NCBI GenBank assembly: GCA_039023545.1
Contig: JBCHKQ010000002.1
Coordinates: forward strand, 310,001-374,000
Direction: 5' to 3'
Origin: Spirochaetia bacterium 38H-sp
GTDB lineage: Bacteria > Spirochaetota > Spirochaetia > Winmispirales > Winmispiraceae
DNA length: 64,000 nucleotides
This document shows positions 27,137-35,922 of the stretch, piece after piece. How positions within the stretch are numbered: position 1 is the first letter of the stretch; each line of letters begins with the position of its first letter. The translations under genes were made by a program, and so were the position numbers. The notes beneath the pieces were generated by a model that had not been told where the DNA came from, made no database searches, and saw nothing but the letters and a program-made list of their open reading frames with translations.

Positions 27137-27601
27137 ATGAGTACAATAACTAAGACAGAGATAGAAAGAAAGATAGAAGAGCTTAAAGAACAGCTTAAGA
27201 ATGTAAGAGGAAGAAGAACAGAGATATACACAAGGATAGTAGGCTACTACCGCTCGCTTGATAACTGGAACAAAGGTAAAAAAGAGGAATACAAGCATAG
27301 AAAAACATTTCTGCCCACAAGTATAGAAAAGGATTTTAGCATAAAGACAGAGGAGATTCTCTATTTTTACAGACAGGACTGTCCCTATTGTCCTGCAGTA
27401 AAGAATATACTGGCAGAAGAAAATATGGAGTATAAGTCAGTGGACGTGGATACAGTAGAAGGCCTTGCCCTTGCAGAAAAATACGGTATATTTGGCACAC
27501 CTACAGTACTCTTTCTTGATGCAGACAAAAAAGAAAGAGCAAGAGCCACATCCCCTGATACACTCAGAAATATAATAGAAGAAAAACTTACAACATGCTA
27601 A
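27137..27601 (+). CDS. Separate glycyl-radical domain fused to a glutaredoxin-like domain
   Basis: 154 residues. Residues 5-25 are a lysine/glutamate-rich helix. Residues 28-58 (IYTRIVGYYRSLDNWNKGKK, then EEYKHRKTF) are the glycyl-radical loop that normally ends NrdD, with the expected radical at Gly36. Residues 72-150 are a glutaredoxin/thioredoxin-like fold with active site CPYC (82-85) and cis-proline loop GTPT (Pro122). The protein would complete the reductase in trans and could also carry its disulfide reductant. AGGAGG lies seven bases before the ATG, 45 bp after the nrdD stop. It overlaps nrdG by 7 bp. Whether the two chains assemble stably is inference. Confidence 0.9.
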   Translation: MSTITKTEIERKIEELKEQLKNVRGRRTEIYTRIVGYYRSLDNWNKGKKEEYKHRKTFLPTSIEKDFSIKTEEILYFYRQDCPYCPAVKNILAEENMEYKSVDVDTVEGLALAEKYGIFGTPTVLFLDADKKERARATSPDTLRNIIEEKLTTC

Positions 27602-28302
27602 AAAAAGCACGTCTAGGAATCATAAAGACAAGCTTTATAGACTACCCTGGCAAGATAAGCACCCTCCTTTTTACAGGAGGGTGCAATTTACGTTGTCCAT
27701 ACTGCCACAATCCGGAGCTAATAGAAGGAGAACCTGATGATTTTCTCCCATGGCAAGAAATAAAAAAACATCTGGAAAAAAGAAAAAATCTCATAGAAGG
27801 CATCGCAATAACAGGCGGAGAACCACTAATAAAACCATGGATAGAAAAGCTCATAATAGAAATAAAACAAATGGGATACCCCGTAAAACTGGACACCAAC
27901 GGCACACTTTCTGAAAAACTCGCAAAAGTTCTTCCCATACTTGACTATATAGCAATGGATTACAAAACACTCCCGGACATGTACAACACAAAACTAGGCG
28001 CACAAAAAGACATGACAGAAGAAATAAAAGCAAGCCTCAACCTCATAGCAGAAAGAAACATACCACACGAGATAAGAATCACAACATGCCCAACAATAGT
28101 AGATACAGAGACCATAGAAAAAATAGCAGAAACCCTCCCTAAAGGAATAAAAAACATAACACTTGCAGGATTTAGACCAGAAAAAACACTAGACCCGGCA
28201 CTATCTCAAGTCTCCCCCTACCCCCAAGAAATAATGGAATCATGGAAAACTATCTTTGAGAAAAAAGGAATAAACTGCAGAATAAGAATAAATAAGACAT
28301 AA
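27595..28302 (+). CDS. nrdG: Anaerobic ribonucleotide reductase activating protein (radical SAM)
   Basis: 235 residues. It uses S-adenosylmethionine and a [4Fe-4S] cluster to place the glycyl radical on the reductase. The radical SAM motif is GGCNLRCPYCHNPEL (C-x3-C-x2-C), and GITGGEPL-like AITGGEPLIKPW follows. The C-terminal part is longer than in the small E. coli NrdG, as in NrdG2-type activators. It overlaps the glycyl-radical gene (ATGCTAA), so activator and its substrate chain are made together. The operon ends at the hairpin just beyond. Confidence 0.95.
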   Translation: MLKKARLGIIKTSFIDYPGKISTLLFTGGCNLRCPYCHNPELIEGEPDDFLPWQEIKKHLEKRKNLIEGIAITGGEPLIKPWIEKLIIEIKQMGYPVKLDTNGTLSEKLAKVLPILDYIAMDYKTLPDMYNTKLGAQKDMTEEIKASLNLIAERNIPHEIRITTCPTIVDTETIEKIAETLPKGIKNITLAGFRPEKTLDPALSQVSPYPQEIMESWKTIFEKKGINCRIRINKT

Positions 28303-28305
28303 TAA

Positions 28306-28341
28306 ACCGAACGGGCGACCCCTATGAGGTCGCCCTTTTTC
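28306..28341 (+). terminator. Terminator of the nrd operon derived from the dispersed element (copy 7, half)
   Basis: ACCGAACG (28306-28313), stem GGCGACC/GGTCGCC with loop cctatga, then CTTTTTCTT in place of the usual CTGCCTNCGGCA. This shows that the family's hairpins can serve as terminators. Confidence 0.8.
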
Positions 28342-28358
28342 TTATCAAATAAAGAAGA

Positions 28359-28431
28359 TAGTGGCGAAGGGACTCGAACCCCTGACCAAGCGGATATGAG
28401 CCGCTTGCTCTACCGACTGAGCTACGCCACC
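28359..28431 (-). tRNA. tRNA-Met (CAT), probably elongator
   Basis: 73-base cloverleaf on the minus strand. The acceptor GGTGGCG pairs with CGCCACT (G1-T72 pair, as in Bacillus elongator tRNA-Met). The anticodon stem AGCGG/CCGCT has loop CTCATAT, and the T stem AGGGG/CCCTT follows. The anticodon stem lacks the three G-C pairs of initiator tRNA. A tRNA-Ile modified at CAT is the alternative. CCA is not encoded. Confidence 0.93.
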
Positions 28432-28470
28432 ACATTGTGGAAAGCAATATAGCAAGAGCAAGACAAAATG

Positions 28471-31242
28471 TCAATAAGAAAGCTTATATCTTCTAGCAAG
28501 CTCCATAAGCCTGGAATTCCAATAATTATCAAATAGATAAGCCCTTCTGTGACGCGCATTCTCTATCTTGCTTGCCCTCATCTGAAGAAGCCGTACAGCC
28601 TTACCAATAATCGTAAGAGAATGATCAGGAAGCTCCAGTTGTTTTTTCTCAAGCTCAATAAGAACCTCACCATACCACAAATGATATAGATGAGTATAAG
28701 GATCGGCAGTTCTAAGATAAGCCTTCCTTATTATATCTACAAACTCTTCGCAGACAGACTCATCACCCATCATACCCCTGGCATACAACTTGAGAGTATA
28801 AATAAGCCTATACATACAGCGCAAATCTTCCGACTCATAGAAAATCCTGTCCTCCAGCATAGAAAAACCAGTAAACCAAGCCGGCAAGATATCATCATAT
28901 ACAGACACATACTCACGGATATCTTCCGGAGCCTTATCACACATCTCAAGGACACCCGTAAAATCACCGGACATAGCCTCGTGCTCCATAGCAAACAACC
29001 TGTGCTCTAACCCCTTGGGAAGAGAGTCCATAATAGTAAAAGCATCATCATAGCGGGAAGAATAAAAATACGCCCTTGCCTTCCAGAGATTACACAAGCG
29101 TATTACATCATCACAGACAAGACCCTTAAGCTCCCCCTCTATAAATACCAACGTCTTTATAACTCCCTGCCAATCACCAAGCTCAAAGGCAATCCTAGCT
29201 TCTAGAAATAAAACAGCAGCATAAAGCTCAAACAAATCCATATCAGCTAATTTTGCCTTAAGATCATCTATATTGAGCAAAGCCCTTGTATAGTTACCCT
29301 CAAGATAAAAAAGACAGGCAGATAAAAACAGAACAAACAATCTGACATAAGAATGATTGGCATAACTGTCAGCTATTTTAAGATACTCCTGAGCCTCCTT
29401 TAGCTTTGCAAGAGAAGCCATAGACATGGCAAGCTCCATATACGCATATGACTCAAGATTGCAAAACATCTTTCCATAATCACCAATTAGATAAACAGCC
29501 TCCTTTATAAGTCTTATAGACTCTTGCGGATTATAACTCCGTAAAAAACGCCCCTTGACAAGAAGAGCAAAGATAGAAAAAGCAGACTCTGCACTGGTTG
29601 TCAAAACCTTCTCGGAAACAAAAGCCCTTATTTTACCCTGCTCGGAAGAAAAATAAGCCTTATACACAGCAAGAATAAAAGCAGTACTATCCCTTGCAAT
29701 AATACCACAAGGTTTTAGAAAATTCATATTAGAAGAAACAAAATCAAGCACCTGTTCTTTTGCCCCTACTGTCAAAAGAGAAATAAAAGACGCAACAAGA
29801 AAATCCTCCTTCTTCCTGCAATCTTTTTCTTCAAGCAAAAAATAAGGAAGCCTGCGGTTCTCAGAAAGCCATAAATCATTAAAACTCTTTTTTATGGTCA
29901 CAAGCATATCAGATGGCATAAGAGTGTCTATATTTTCCGGATAATAAACAGGAGTAAAAACACCAGGAAACAGCAGTCCAGCGCCCTCCAACCATGATAA
30001 AATCTCTTCAAACTCAACATAAGAAACATCAAGCAAATTGAGAATCTCTTTTATTTTGTCATGAGTAAAAAAAGGCAGCAGTCTTAAGAGAGCATAGTAA
30101 ACCTTTTTTTCCTTATCCAACAAGGCAGAAATAAGGTTTTTTGCAGCATTGGGAGAAGAAGCTCCCCCTCTCTCTCTTAAAATAGCAGAAGAATAAATAA
30201 AAAACCTTCCTCTTTCTCCCTCATCACCTACATCAGATAAAACATCCTTTTCTATGAGAGGAAAGGCAACTCGCTCGCCTGGACAAGAATCTGGCACTGT
30301 AGATACAAAGTCAAGACAAAAAAGAACAGACACTCCACTATCAAAAAGCCATGAAAAAAAATCATCATAGGGAAAAGCATGAGGTAAAGAAGAAACATTT
30401 ATAATAAGCAAAACCTTTTTTTCTATCAGAATAAGAGAATGGAGAAGTTCCTTTATAATATATTCCATTGCAGCAGGATTTACATCATATAAGAAAGATT
30501 CTCTCCATGATGCAACCCGTTTTCTAAGATAAGGAGAAGAAAGAGAATCTTCTATATCAGGAACCGTTAAAACTGTCCTGAGTAAGGATATAAGAAAATC
30601 AGTTCTATCAAAATTATCATGATACACAGAAACAGGCAAAACAAACCAACCAGCCTCAACCGCCCTGTAAGAAAGAGTGTATGCAAGCCCCTCAAAGCCC
30701 TCAGAATAACAAGTGCAAACCTTATCTGTATTTAGCAGATAAAAAATTCTGTTAATCTGCTCATTCTGCTTTACCCCTACCGGAAATTCTTTAAAACGCG
30801 AGGTAATAGCAAGCGGATCCTCATCCCTTATTCCAGTTATTTCCCAAAGTCCATCTATTCTATCAGCAGTGACATATCTTGCAAGGAGCTTAAACCCAGA
30901 AGAGGTAGACCACAGAAGACTATTATAAAAGTATACATCCAAGGGTATATCGTTAAAAGAAGAAATATCAACATTATCAAATATGATATCAACACCACAA
31001 TGAGTGTGTCTGTTTTCTTTACAATATCTGGCAATACTCATAAAAGAAAGCAATAATTTTTGCAACTCGACAGGTGTCTTTATATTGGAAAAATCAAGTT
31101 TTATATAACGCAGGTTTTTTTCATAAGATGCAGGAGAAAGAGAAAAAAGCATATCGTAAAGCTGATTATAAAAATCCATTGTGCTTTTTCTTCTTACAAA
31201 AGCAGCCAATTCCATATCACGAGTTAAAACCCAAACATTCAA
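28471..31242 (-). CDS. Large protein of unknown function with TPR-like repeats
   Basis: 923 residues, not recognised. No signal peptide or clear membrane span. The first 400 residues alternate hydrophobic strands and helices and resemble a degenerate nucleotide-binding (STAND-like) module: KVCTCYSEGFEGLAYTLSYR falls where a P-loop would be, but no GKS/T is present, and LIEKKVLLIINVSSLPHAF looks like a Walker B-type strand without its acidic pair. The second half, from about 530, is all-helical with TPR-type pairs (EAQEYLKIADSYANHSYVR, RALLNIDDLKAKLADMDLFE). It is divergently placed 57 bp from the ATPase-PilZ-STAS signalling genes, which makes a scaffold or sensor role possible. Confidence 0.75.
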   Translation of the reverse strand: MNVWVLTRDMELAAFVRRKSTMDFYNQLYDMLFSLSPASYEKNLRYIKLDFSNIKTPVELQKLLLSFMSIARYCKENRHTHCGVDIIFDNVDISSFNDIPLDVYFYNSLLWSTSSGFKLLARYVTADRIDGLWEITGIRDEDPLAITSRFKEFPVGVKQNEQINRIFYLLNTDKVCTCYSEGFEGLAYTLSYRAVEAGWFVLPVSVYHDNFDRTDFLISLLRTVLTVPDIEDSLSSPYLRKRVASWRESFLYDVNPAAMEYIIKELLHSLILIEKKVLLIINVSSLPHAFPYDDFFSWLFDSGVSVLFCLDFVSTVPDSCPGERVAFPLIEKDVLSDVGDEGERGRFFIYSSAILRERGGASSPNAAKNLISALLDKEKKVYYALLRLLPFFTHDKIKEILNLLDVSYVEFEEILSWLEGAGLLFPGVFTPVYYPENIDTLMPSDMLVTIKKSFNDLWLSENRRLPYFLLEEKDCRKKEDFLVASFISLLTVGAKEQVLDFVSSNMNFLKPCGIIARDSTAFILAVYKAYFSSEQGKIRAFVSEKVLTTSAESAFSIFALLVKGRFLRSYNPQESIRLIKEAVYLIGDYGKMFCNLESYAYMELAMSMASLAKLKEAQEYLKIADSYANHSYVRLFVLFLSACLFYLEGNYTRALLNIDDLKAKLADMDLFELYAAVLFLEARIAFELGDWQGVIKTLVFIEGELKGLVCDDVIRLCNLWKARAYFYSSRYDDAFTIMDSLPKGLEHRLFAMEHEAMSGDFTGVLEMCDKAPEDIREYVSVYDDILPAWFTGFSMLEDRIFYESEDLRCMYRLIYTLKLYARGMMGDESVCEEFVDIIRKAYLRTADPYTHLYHLWYGEVLIELEKKQLELPDHSLTIIGKAVRLLQMRASKIENARHRRAYLFDNYWNSRLMELARRYKLSY

Positions 31243-31299
31243 AAAATACCCCCTTACAATTTGCGTTTTTTCTCCAAATATTATATTCTTAAATTGATT

Positions 31300-31830
31300 A
31301 TGGCATATTATTTTAAATTTGGCGACAAAAAACTTTTGCGCATTAAATTATCCATACATGCTGGGGCAAAAATAACAGAAGTATTTGCTCTACTCAAGAA
31401 AATAGAAATGAACGGCTTTGAAGAAGAAAGTCAGAGCATTGTCTATGCACTCATAGAATTGATAAGCAACTCTTTGAGAGCTCAGCGCAGCAAAAAAGTA
31501 AATATTCCGGTGCAACTAATAATGGAAATAAAAGACAACACATTCCTTGCCATGATAAAAGACCACGGAGGAGGTTTTGATCCAGGGAAGCTTCCATATG
31601 ATATAAGCATGCCTGCAGAAAAAATAGATACACAGAGTCACGAGTTTAAGGAATACAGGGAAAAAACCAACAATAAGCATTTTGGCCTCGGCATCTATAT
31701 AGCAAAAAAGATATTTGACAAACTCAGTATAAGCTTCTTTGACGGGGAAGAAACACAAACAAAGACATATTCCCCGAGTATACAAGGGACAATAATAAAA
31801 TGCAGCCTTAAAATAGGAGCAAAAAAATGA
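31300..31830 (+). CDS. Histidine kinase-like ATPase domain protein (anti-sigma factor/RsbW type)
   Basis: About 176 residues with only a GHKL ATPase domain. The N-box is SIVYALIELISNSLRAQR, the G1 box KDHGGGFDPGKLP, and the G2 box NNKHFGLGIYIAKKIFDKL. It has no membrane or dimerisation part, so it is like RsbW/SpoIIAB serine kinases that act on STAS proteins. A STAS gene lies 400 bp downstream. The frame is open from a TTG at 31261, but the ATG at 31300 is preferred; neither has a strong ribosome site. Overlaps the PilZ gene by 4 bp. Confidence 0.85.
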   Translation: MAYYFKFGDKKLLRIKLSIHAGAKITEVFALLKKIEMNGFEEESQSIVYALIELISNSLRAQRSKKVNIPVQLIMEIKDNTFLAMIKDHGGGFDPGKLPYDISMPAEKIDTQSHEFKEYREKTNNKHFGLGIYIAKKIFDKLSISFFDGEETQTKTYSPSIQGTIIKCSLKIGAKK

Positions 31831-32171
31831 ACCACGAAAAAAGGAGTGTGGAAAGAGACATCATATACTGCAAAGCATTGTTCACAGATAAGGAAATTCC
31901 TTCTTATCTGAGAGATATATCCCTTCTGGGATGCAGAATAGATATAGTAAATCCCATACAGACACAGATAGGTGACAAACATATAATAAAACTCTTTCCT
32001 CTAGAAGAGACAGGTATCCCTTTTTTCTCAGTATCAGCAGAAGTACGATGGATAAAAAACGGCTCTGACTTTTTAACGCTTGGACTCAGATTCTTTGACG
32101 TCCCCATAGAAAACACCCTCAGATTAAAAAAACTGGTAGAGTTTATACACAATCATAACAAAGACCAGTAG
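31827..32171 (+). CDS. Single-domain PilZ protein (c-di-GMP receptor candidate)
   Basis: 114 residues. RDISLLGCRID near residue 29 matches the D/NxSxxG motif of PilZ domains, and KRSVERD near the start can supply the RxxxR-type arginine pair, though its spacing is atypical. The final strands include EVRWIKNGSDFLTLGLRF. It overlaps the ATPase gene by 4 bp (ATGA), linking c-di-GMP sensing to partner switching. Confidence 0.8.
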   Translation: MNHEKRSVERDIIYCKALFTDKEIPSYLRDISLLGCRIDIVNPIQTQIGDKHIIKLFPLEETGIPFFSVSAEVRWIKNGSDFLTLGLRFFDVPIENTLRLKKLVEFIHNHNKDQ

Positions 32172-32233
32172 ATATAGGGGTATGGATTTTTTTCTGTTTT
32201 TATTATAGCATAATGTAAAAGGAGAATTGGATA

Positions 32234-32536
32234 ATGGAGATAAATACCCAAAAAAAAGGAGATACTGTAATTTTTTTTCTTCAAGGTGAGATGGACTTGT
32301 ATAACTCCCACATGTTAAAAGAGCATCTATCCAAGATAAAAGAACAAAATCCCAAAAAAATAATAATAAATATGAAGGATGTGCCATATATAGATTCCAG
32401 CGGAATAGGAGCACTTATATATGTATATTCTTCTTTAAAGAAAGAACACATTGACTTTGCCATAACAGGCATAGATGGTACAGTAAAGAGAGTAATAGAG
32501 CTTACAAAATTATCAGAGTATTTCCCAATAGAATAA
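32234..32536 (+). CDS. STAS-domain anti-sigma factor antagonist (SpoIIAA-like)
   Basis: 100 residues, a complete STAS fold. VIFFLQGEMDLYNSHMLKEHL, then KIIINMKDVPYIDSSGIGALIYVY with the phosphorylatable serine in DSSG, and a C-terminal helix. It is the expected substrate and partner of the ATPase-domain protein two genes upstream. No sigma factor gene is in the window, so the final target is unknown. Confidence 0.92.
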   Translation: MEINTQKKGDTVIFFLQGEMDLYNSHMLKEHLSKIKEQNPKKIIINMKDVPYIDSSGIGALIYVYSSLKKEHIDFAITGIDGTVKRVIELTKLSEYFPIE

Positions 32537-32554
32537 AAATAATTATTGTACGTC

Positions 32555-33778
32555 TTAAAATTCTCCCATAAAGTCCTGCCCATAAATAGAACGTGCAAGA
32601 AACAGCCTGTCATCGGGTTTCAAATCAAGAAAAGAAACTGCAACATACAGTCTATCTGCATCCTTGGATTTTCTGACAATTCTTCCCATGACAGGTATAT
32701 CCTTTCCCTCGATATTTAAACATATTTCCATATCAGTAAAAAGTACAAAATTATCTTCCGACAGACTCAAAGGAACAGAAAACAACACACCAGTAAGACT
32801 TATATCTATAATTTCTGAGTCATTATAGGTGTTTTTCACCTTCTGCGGTTTAAAGTATCCGTGTATTTTAAGAGAATAAGCAAAACTCATACAAAACTCA
32901 TGTACATAGTCCAGTATGGTTCTATCGTATTCGTAACGCTTATCTTTTCCGCTTACAAGATATACATAGGCAACAACATACTGATAAAATATTACAGGAG
33001 CATATAATTCTCTACTTATTGCTTTGTTTTTTTTCTCTTCTATCATGGCTCTTATTTTGTTTTTTGAGGCCTGCATATCCATGCCCTGCTCTTTAAAATA
33101 AAGCATAAGGGAATCAGCAGAAATAGGGCTTATTCTCGGATAGAGTCTTTCCATCTTAAAAGAGTTATATATATAGCTTTGAGGAAACAGCAGCATCTTA
33201 CCTGTATTGACTATAATCTTTTCTTCTGTTGTTTCTGGCTTTCTTTCTTTAAACATCACTATCTTGCTCTCAGAAGAAAGGTCTTTTATCTTATTTCTAA
33301 AATCTGTTATAAGTGCGGATATGGTTGTAGAATCAAAAGAAGAAGAAACAACAGGCGGACTGGTAACGTTTTCCTTATTAATAGTTGGGAAATTAAGAAC
33401 AAATTTTTCTCCCTTTAAGGAAAAAGAAAGCCCTATATTCTCTGGATGCCTAACTCTCTCAAATTCTCTCTCAAGATCCCTATAAACTCCGGCAGGCAGG
33501 TTGGTGACAACACAGTCACCCTCTATCCCAAGATAAACTACAGAAAAGGTCATAAGAGTACCATGAAACTTAAAATATACACTTATTACATCACCTATAG
33601 GCACAGTTATTACAGGGTTATCCTCCACAAAGATGTACATCTTGTTAAAGGATTCCTCAACTTTATAGAGCTTTGCTCTAAAACGTTTTTTTTGAAGAAG
33701 AATCTCAAGAGGTATTTCCTCGTCAAGAATGCTCTTGAGTATAAACTCCTTTTCTATTCTCTTTAACTCTATGCCCAT
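32555..33778 (-). CDS. PilZ-domain protein with long N-terminal region
   Basis: 407 residues, no signal peptide. Residues 1-120 form a YcgR-N-like beta domain (VPIGDVISVYFKFHGTLMTFS). A linker of about 150 residues follows (disordered serine/threonine part, then helices). A C-terminal PilZ domain from about 290 includes DISLTGVLFSVPLSL and GRIVRKSKDADRLYVAVSFLDL. Similar long PilZ proteins are common in spirochaetes. A c-di-GMP role in motility or envelope control is inferred from family only. It converges with the STAS gene with 18 bp between stops. Confidence 0.82.
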   Translation of the reverse strand: MGIELKRIEKEFILKSILDEEIPLEILLQKKRFRAKLYKVEESFNKMYIFVEDNPVITVPIGDVISVYFKFHGTLMTFSVVYLGIEGDCVVTNLPAGVYRDLEREFERVRHPENIGLSFSLKGEKFVLNFPTINKENVTSPPVVSSSFDSTTISALITDFRNKIKDLSSESKIVMFKERKPETTEEKIIVNTGKMLLFPQSYIYNSFKMERLYPRISPISADSLMLYFKEQGMDMQASKNKIRAMIEEKKNKAISRELYAPVIFYQYVVAYVYLVSGKDKRYEYDRTILDYVHEFCMSFAYSLKIHGYFKPQKVKNTYNDSEIIDISLTGVLFSVPLSLSEDNFVLFTDMEICLNIEGKDIPVMGRIVRKSKDADRLYVAVSFLDLKPDDRLFLARSIYGQDFMGEF

Positions 33779-33803
33779 ATATTTTTCCTAACCTATAATA
33801 TAC

Positions 33804-34502
33804 TCAATATAGCGGTAACATTGCATAATCTCCCAAAACAAAAGCCTTTTCTTTCTTTTCTTCAAGCAAAGAAGCAGTATCAACTATAAAATCGTCAAGA
33901 ATCCATTTTTCTTTATCCAGAGAAAGCACTATTTCCCCCACTGCAAAACTAGAAGAAGAATAAATTTTAAAATTAAGATGACTCTTGCCCGAGTCATCAA
34001 ATATTGCCTTGCCCAGCCTATAATTCTCAAGAGTTATCCCTCTTGAGGATAAAAAAGAAAAAAAACGACTTAACACATTCTTTACCATATCAGAACTGTC
34101 TACAGGCATTCTTTTTTTTAATATATCAGAGAGGAATCCCACTGATTTTTCTTCCGGAGCAGAAAGGTTATTATCTCCCACCAGCACCCCTATCATAGTG
34201 TCGACAGCTGGATTTTCTGGTAAAATCCAGGACAGAAAAAGAGGATTGACATATGAGCTTACTATTGTGCGGTTTTTTTCAGGAGATACAGATCTAGGCG
34301 GAGCAGAAACAACCGTAGAAGTCCGGCTTGGCACAGGTGCAGGAGTTACAGACGCAGTAGTTGGCGGTATCCTTACAATAGAAGTGGAGGCAGGCACAAT
34401 ATTACTCTTATTTTCCATATCTTTCTTATCCGTATTATTTTTACAGGCAAAAATCACAAGAAAAATATATAATATCAGCAATATATTTCTATATAGTTTC
34501 AT
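33804..34502 (-). CDS. Putative lipoprotein
   Basis: About 232 residues. The signal sequence ends in a lipobox, LVIFAC, with the lipidated cysteine near residue 20, followed by a charged KNNTDKKDMENKSN stretch and a serine/threonine/proline-rich linker (PASTSIVRIPPTTASVTPAP). The folded part, from about residue 85, is helical, then beta (LNFKIYSSSSFAVGEIVLSL). Function not recognised. Start taken as ATG at 34502; a GTG at 34505 is also possible. 25 bp upstream of the PilZ gene on the same strand. Confidence 0.8.
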   Translation of the reverse strand: MKLYRNILLILYIFLVIFACKNNTDKKDMENKSNIVPASTSIVRIPPTTASVTPAPVPSRTSTVVSAPPRSVSPEKNRTIVSSYVNPLFLSWILPENPAVDTMIGVLVGDNNLSAPEEKSVGFLSDILKKRMPVDSSDMVKNVLSRFFSFLSSRGITLENYRLGKAIFDDSGKSHLNFKIYSSSSFAVGEIVLSLDKEKWILDDFIVDTASLLEEKKEKAFVLGDYAMLPLY

Positions 34503-34611
34503 CACTATATTATTTCACGATTTTGGGGCTAAGGTCAAATATATTTTTCTTTTTATTGGCTTTTCACATACAAATATGGACAGTACCTGCCTGTCTTAGT
34601 ATGATATTGCC

Positions 34612-35922
34612 ATGAACATGTCCAGTACATACAAGCTAATAGAAGACATAAGAAAAGACTTAAAAGAAATAATAAGAGACCCTTTGTGGAAAAACATCCA
34701 TGTACCACCGGTTATTAAGGAACTTTTGCAGCTGGAATCAGTACAAAGGCTCAACAGAATAAAACAGCTTGGGCCTTCATATCTTGTATATCCCGGCGCA
34801 ACTCATAACAGGCTAATACATAGCCTAGGAGTCTTCTACGTCGCATCCAGAATGCTGGAAAACATATTACTTTATCCTTACGCCGTAAATAACATATTAG
34901 AAATAAATAAATATGATGCTATGGCATTCCTTGTGGCAGCCTTTTTGCACGACATAGGGCATTTTCCATACACACACTCTTTAAAAGATCTTATAATAGA
35001 AGGAAAAGTAATAGAAGAACATGAAGCTCTAAGTGCAAAATTGATTCTCTCTGACTCTATAGCAACTACCCTGGAAAAATACAAGATAAATCCTGTTCTT
35101 GTTGCCGCAATAATCGATAAAAATATGAGTCCTGACAAAATCAGAAGAGAAATACTTGTATTTTTCCGTTCTCTGTTATCCGGTGTTTTGGATCCGGACA
35201 AACTTGATTATCTTACAAGAGATGCTTTTTTCTGCGGTCTACCATACGGTATACAGGACCTTGATTTTGTTCTCACATGTCTGAGATACACAGAAGAAGA
35301 TGGCCTTTATTATCCTGCAATATCGAATACCGGAATAGGCTCCATAGAACATATACTCTTTGCAAAATATCTCATGTACCGTTCCGTGTATTGGCATAGA
35401 AAAGTAAGAAGCGCAACAGCAATGATAAAAAAAGCAATAATGCTGGCCTTTGCAGAAGAGAACGCAGAGTTGAGCCCAGAGAATCTGTATTATAAAGATG
35501 ACCAAGGTTTTATTTTGCTTTTTGAAAAAAAAGGAATCCCCCAGGAGGCAAAAGAACTGGTATGGAGAGTACAGCACAACAGGCTTTATGATATTGCACT
35601 TGAGATTCCTTTTGAGTCGGATAAACATAGCGCACTAGAAAGTATCGTATACAGAATAAATCTGGAAAAAGAATTGTCAGATAAAACAGGCATACAAAAT
35701 CTGATAATAGATGTACCTGAGGCAGTAAATTTTGAGGATTCTGTCAGAATAATATCGGACGGAGACGACAAAGTAAAAGATTTTATCACAGCTAAGACTG
35801 TTTTTGATAAAAATACGATAAAATCGTTTACAGGAAATCTCAGATACATCAGACTGCTTATTCCCAATAAAGAAGAAAATCATAAGATAAAATTTGAGGA
35901 GATTGTGAGTGAACTCAAGTAA
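34612..35922 (+). CDS. HD-domain phosphohydrolase (dGTPase/YdhJ-like)
   Basis: 436 residues. The HD metal site is complete: His70 in NRLIHSLGVF, His113-Asp114 in FLHDIGHFPYTHS and the distal Asp in LSGVLDPDKLDYLTRDA. The family cleaves nucleotides or related phosphoesters, and the YdhJ/SAMHD1-like branch is the closest by pattern. Substrate unknown. It overlaps the TtcA-like gene by 14 bp, so the two are co-translated. Two ATGs (34612 and 34618) are possible starts. Confidence 0.88.
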   Translation: MNMSSTYKLIEDIRKDLKEIIRDPLWKNIHVPPVIKELLQLESVQRLNRIKQLGPSYLVYPGATHNRLIHSLGVFYVASRMLENILLYPYAVNNILEINKYDAMAFLVAAFLHDIGHFPYTHSLKDLIIEGKVIEEHEALSAKLILSDSIATTLEKYKINPVLVAAIIDKNMSPDKIRREILVFFRSLLSGVLDPDKLDYLTRDAFFCGLPYGIQDLDFVLTCLRYTEEDGLYYPAISNTGIGSIEHILFAKYLMYRSVYWHRKVRSATAMIKKAIMLAFAEENAELSPENLYYKDDQGFILLFEKKGIPQEAKELVWRVQHNRLYDIALEIPFESDKHSALESIVYRINLEKELSDKTGIQNLIIDVPEAVNFEDSVRIISDGDDKVKDFITAKTVFDKNTIKSFTGNLRYIRLLIPNKEENHKIKFEEIVSELK

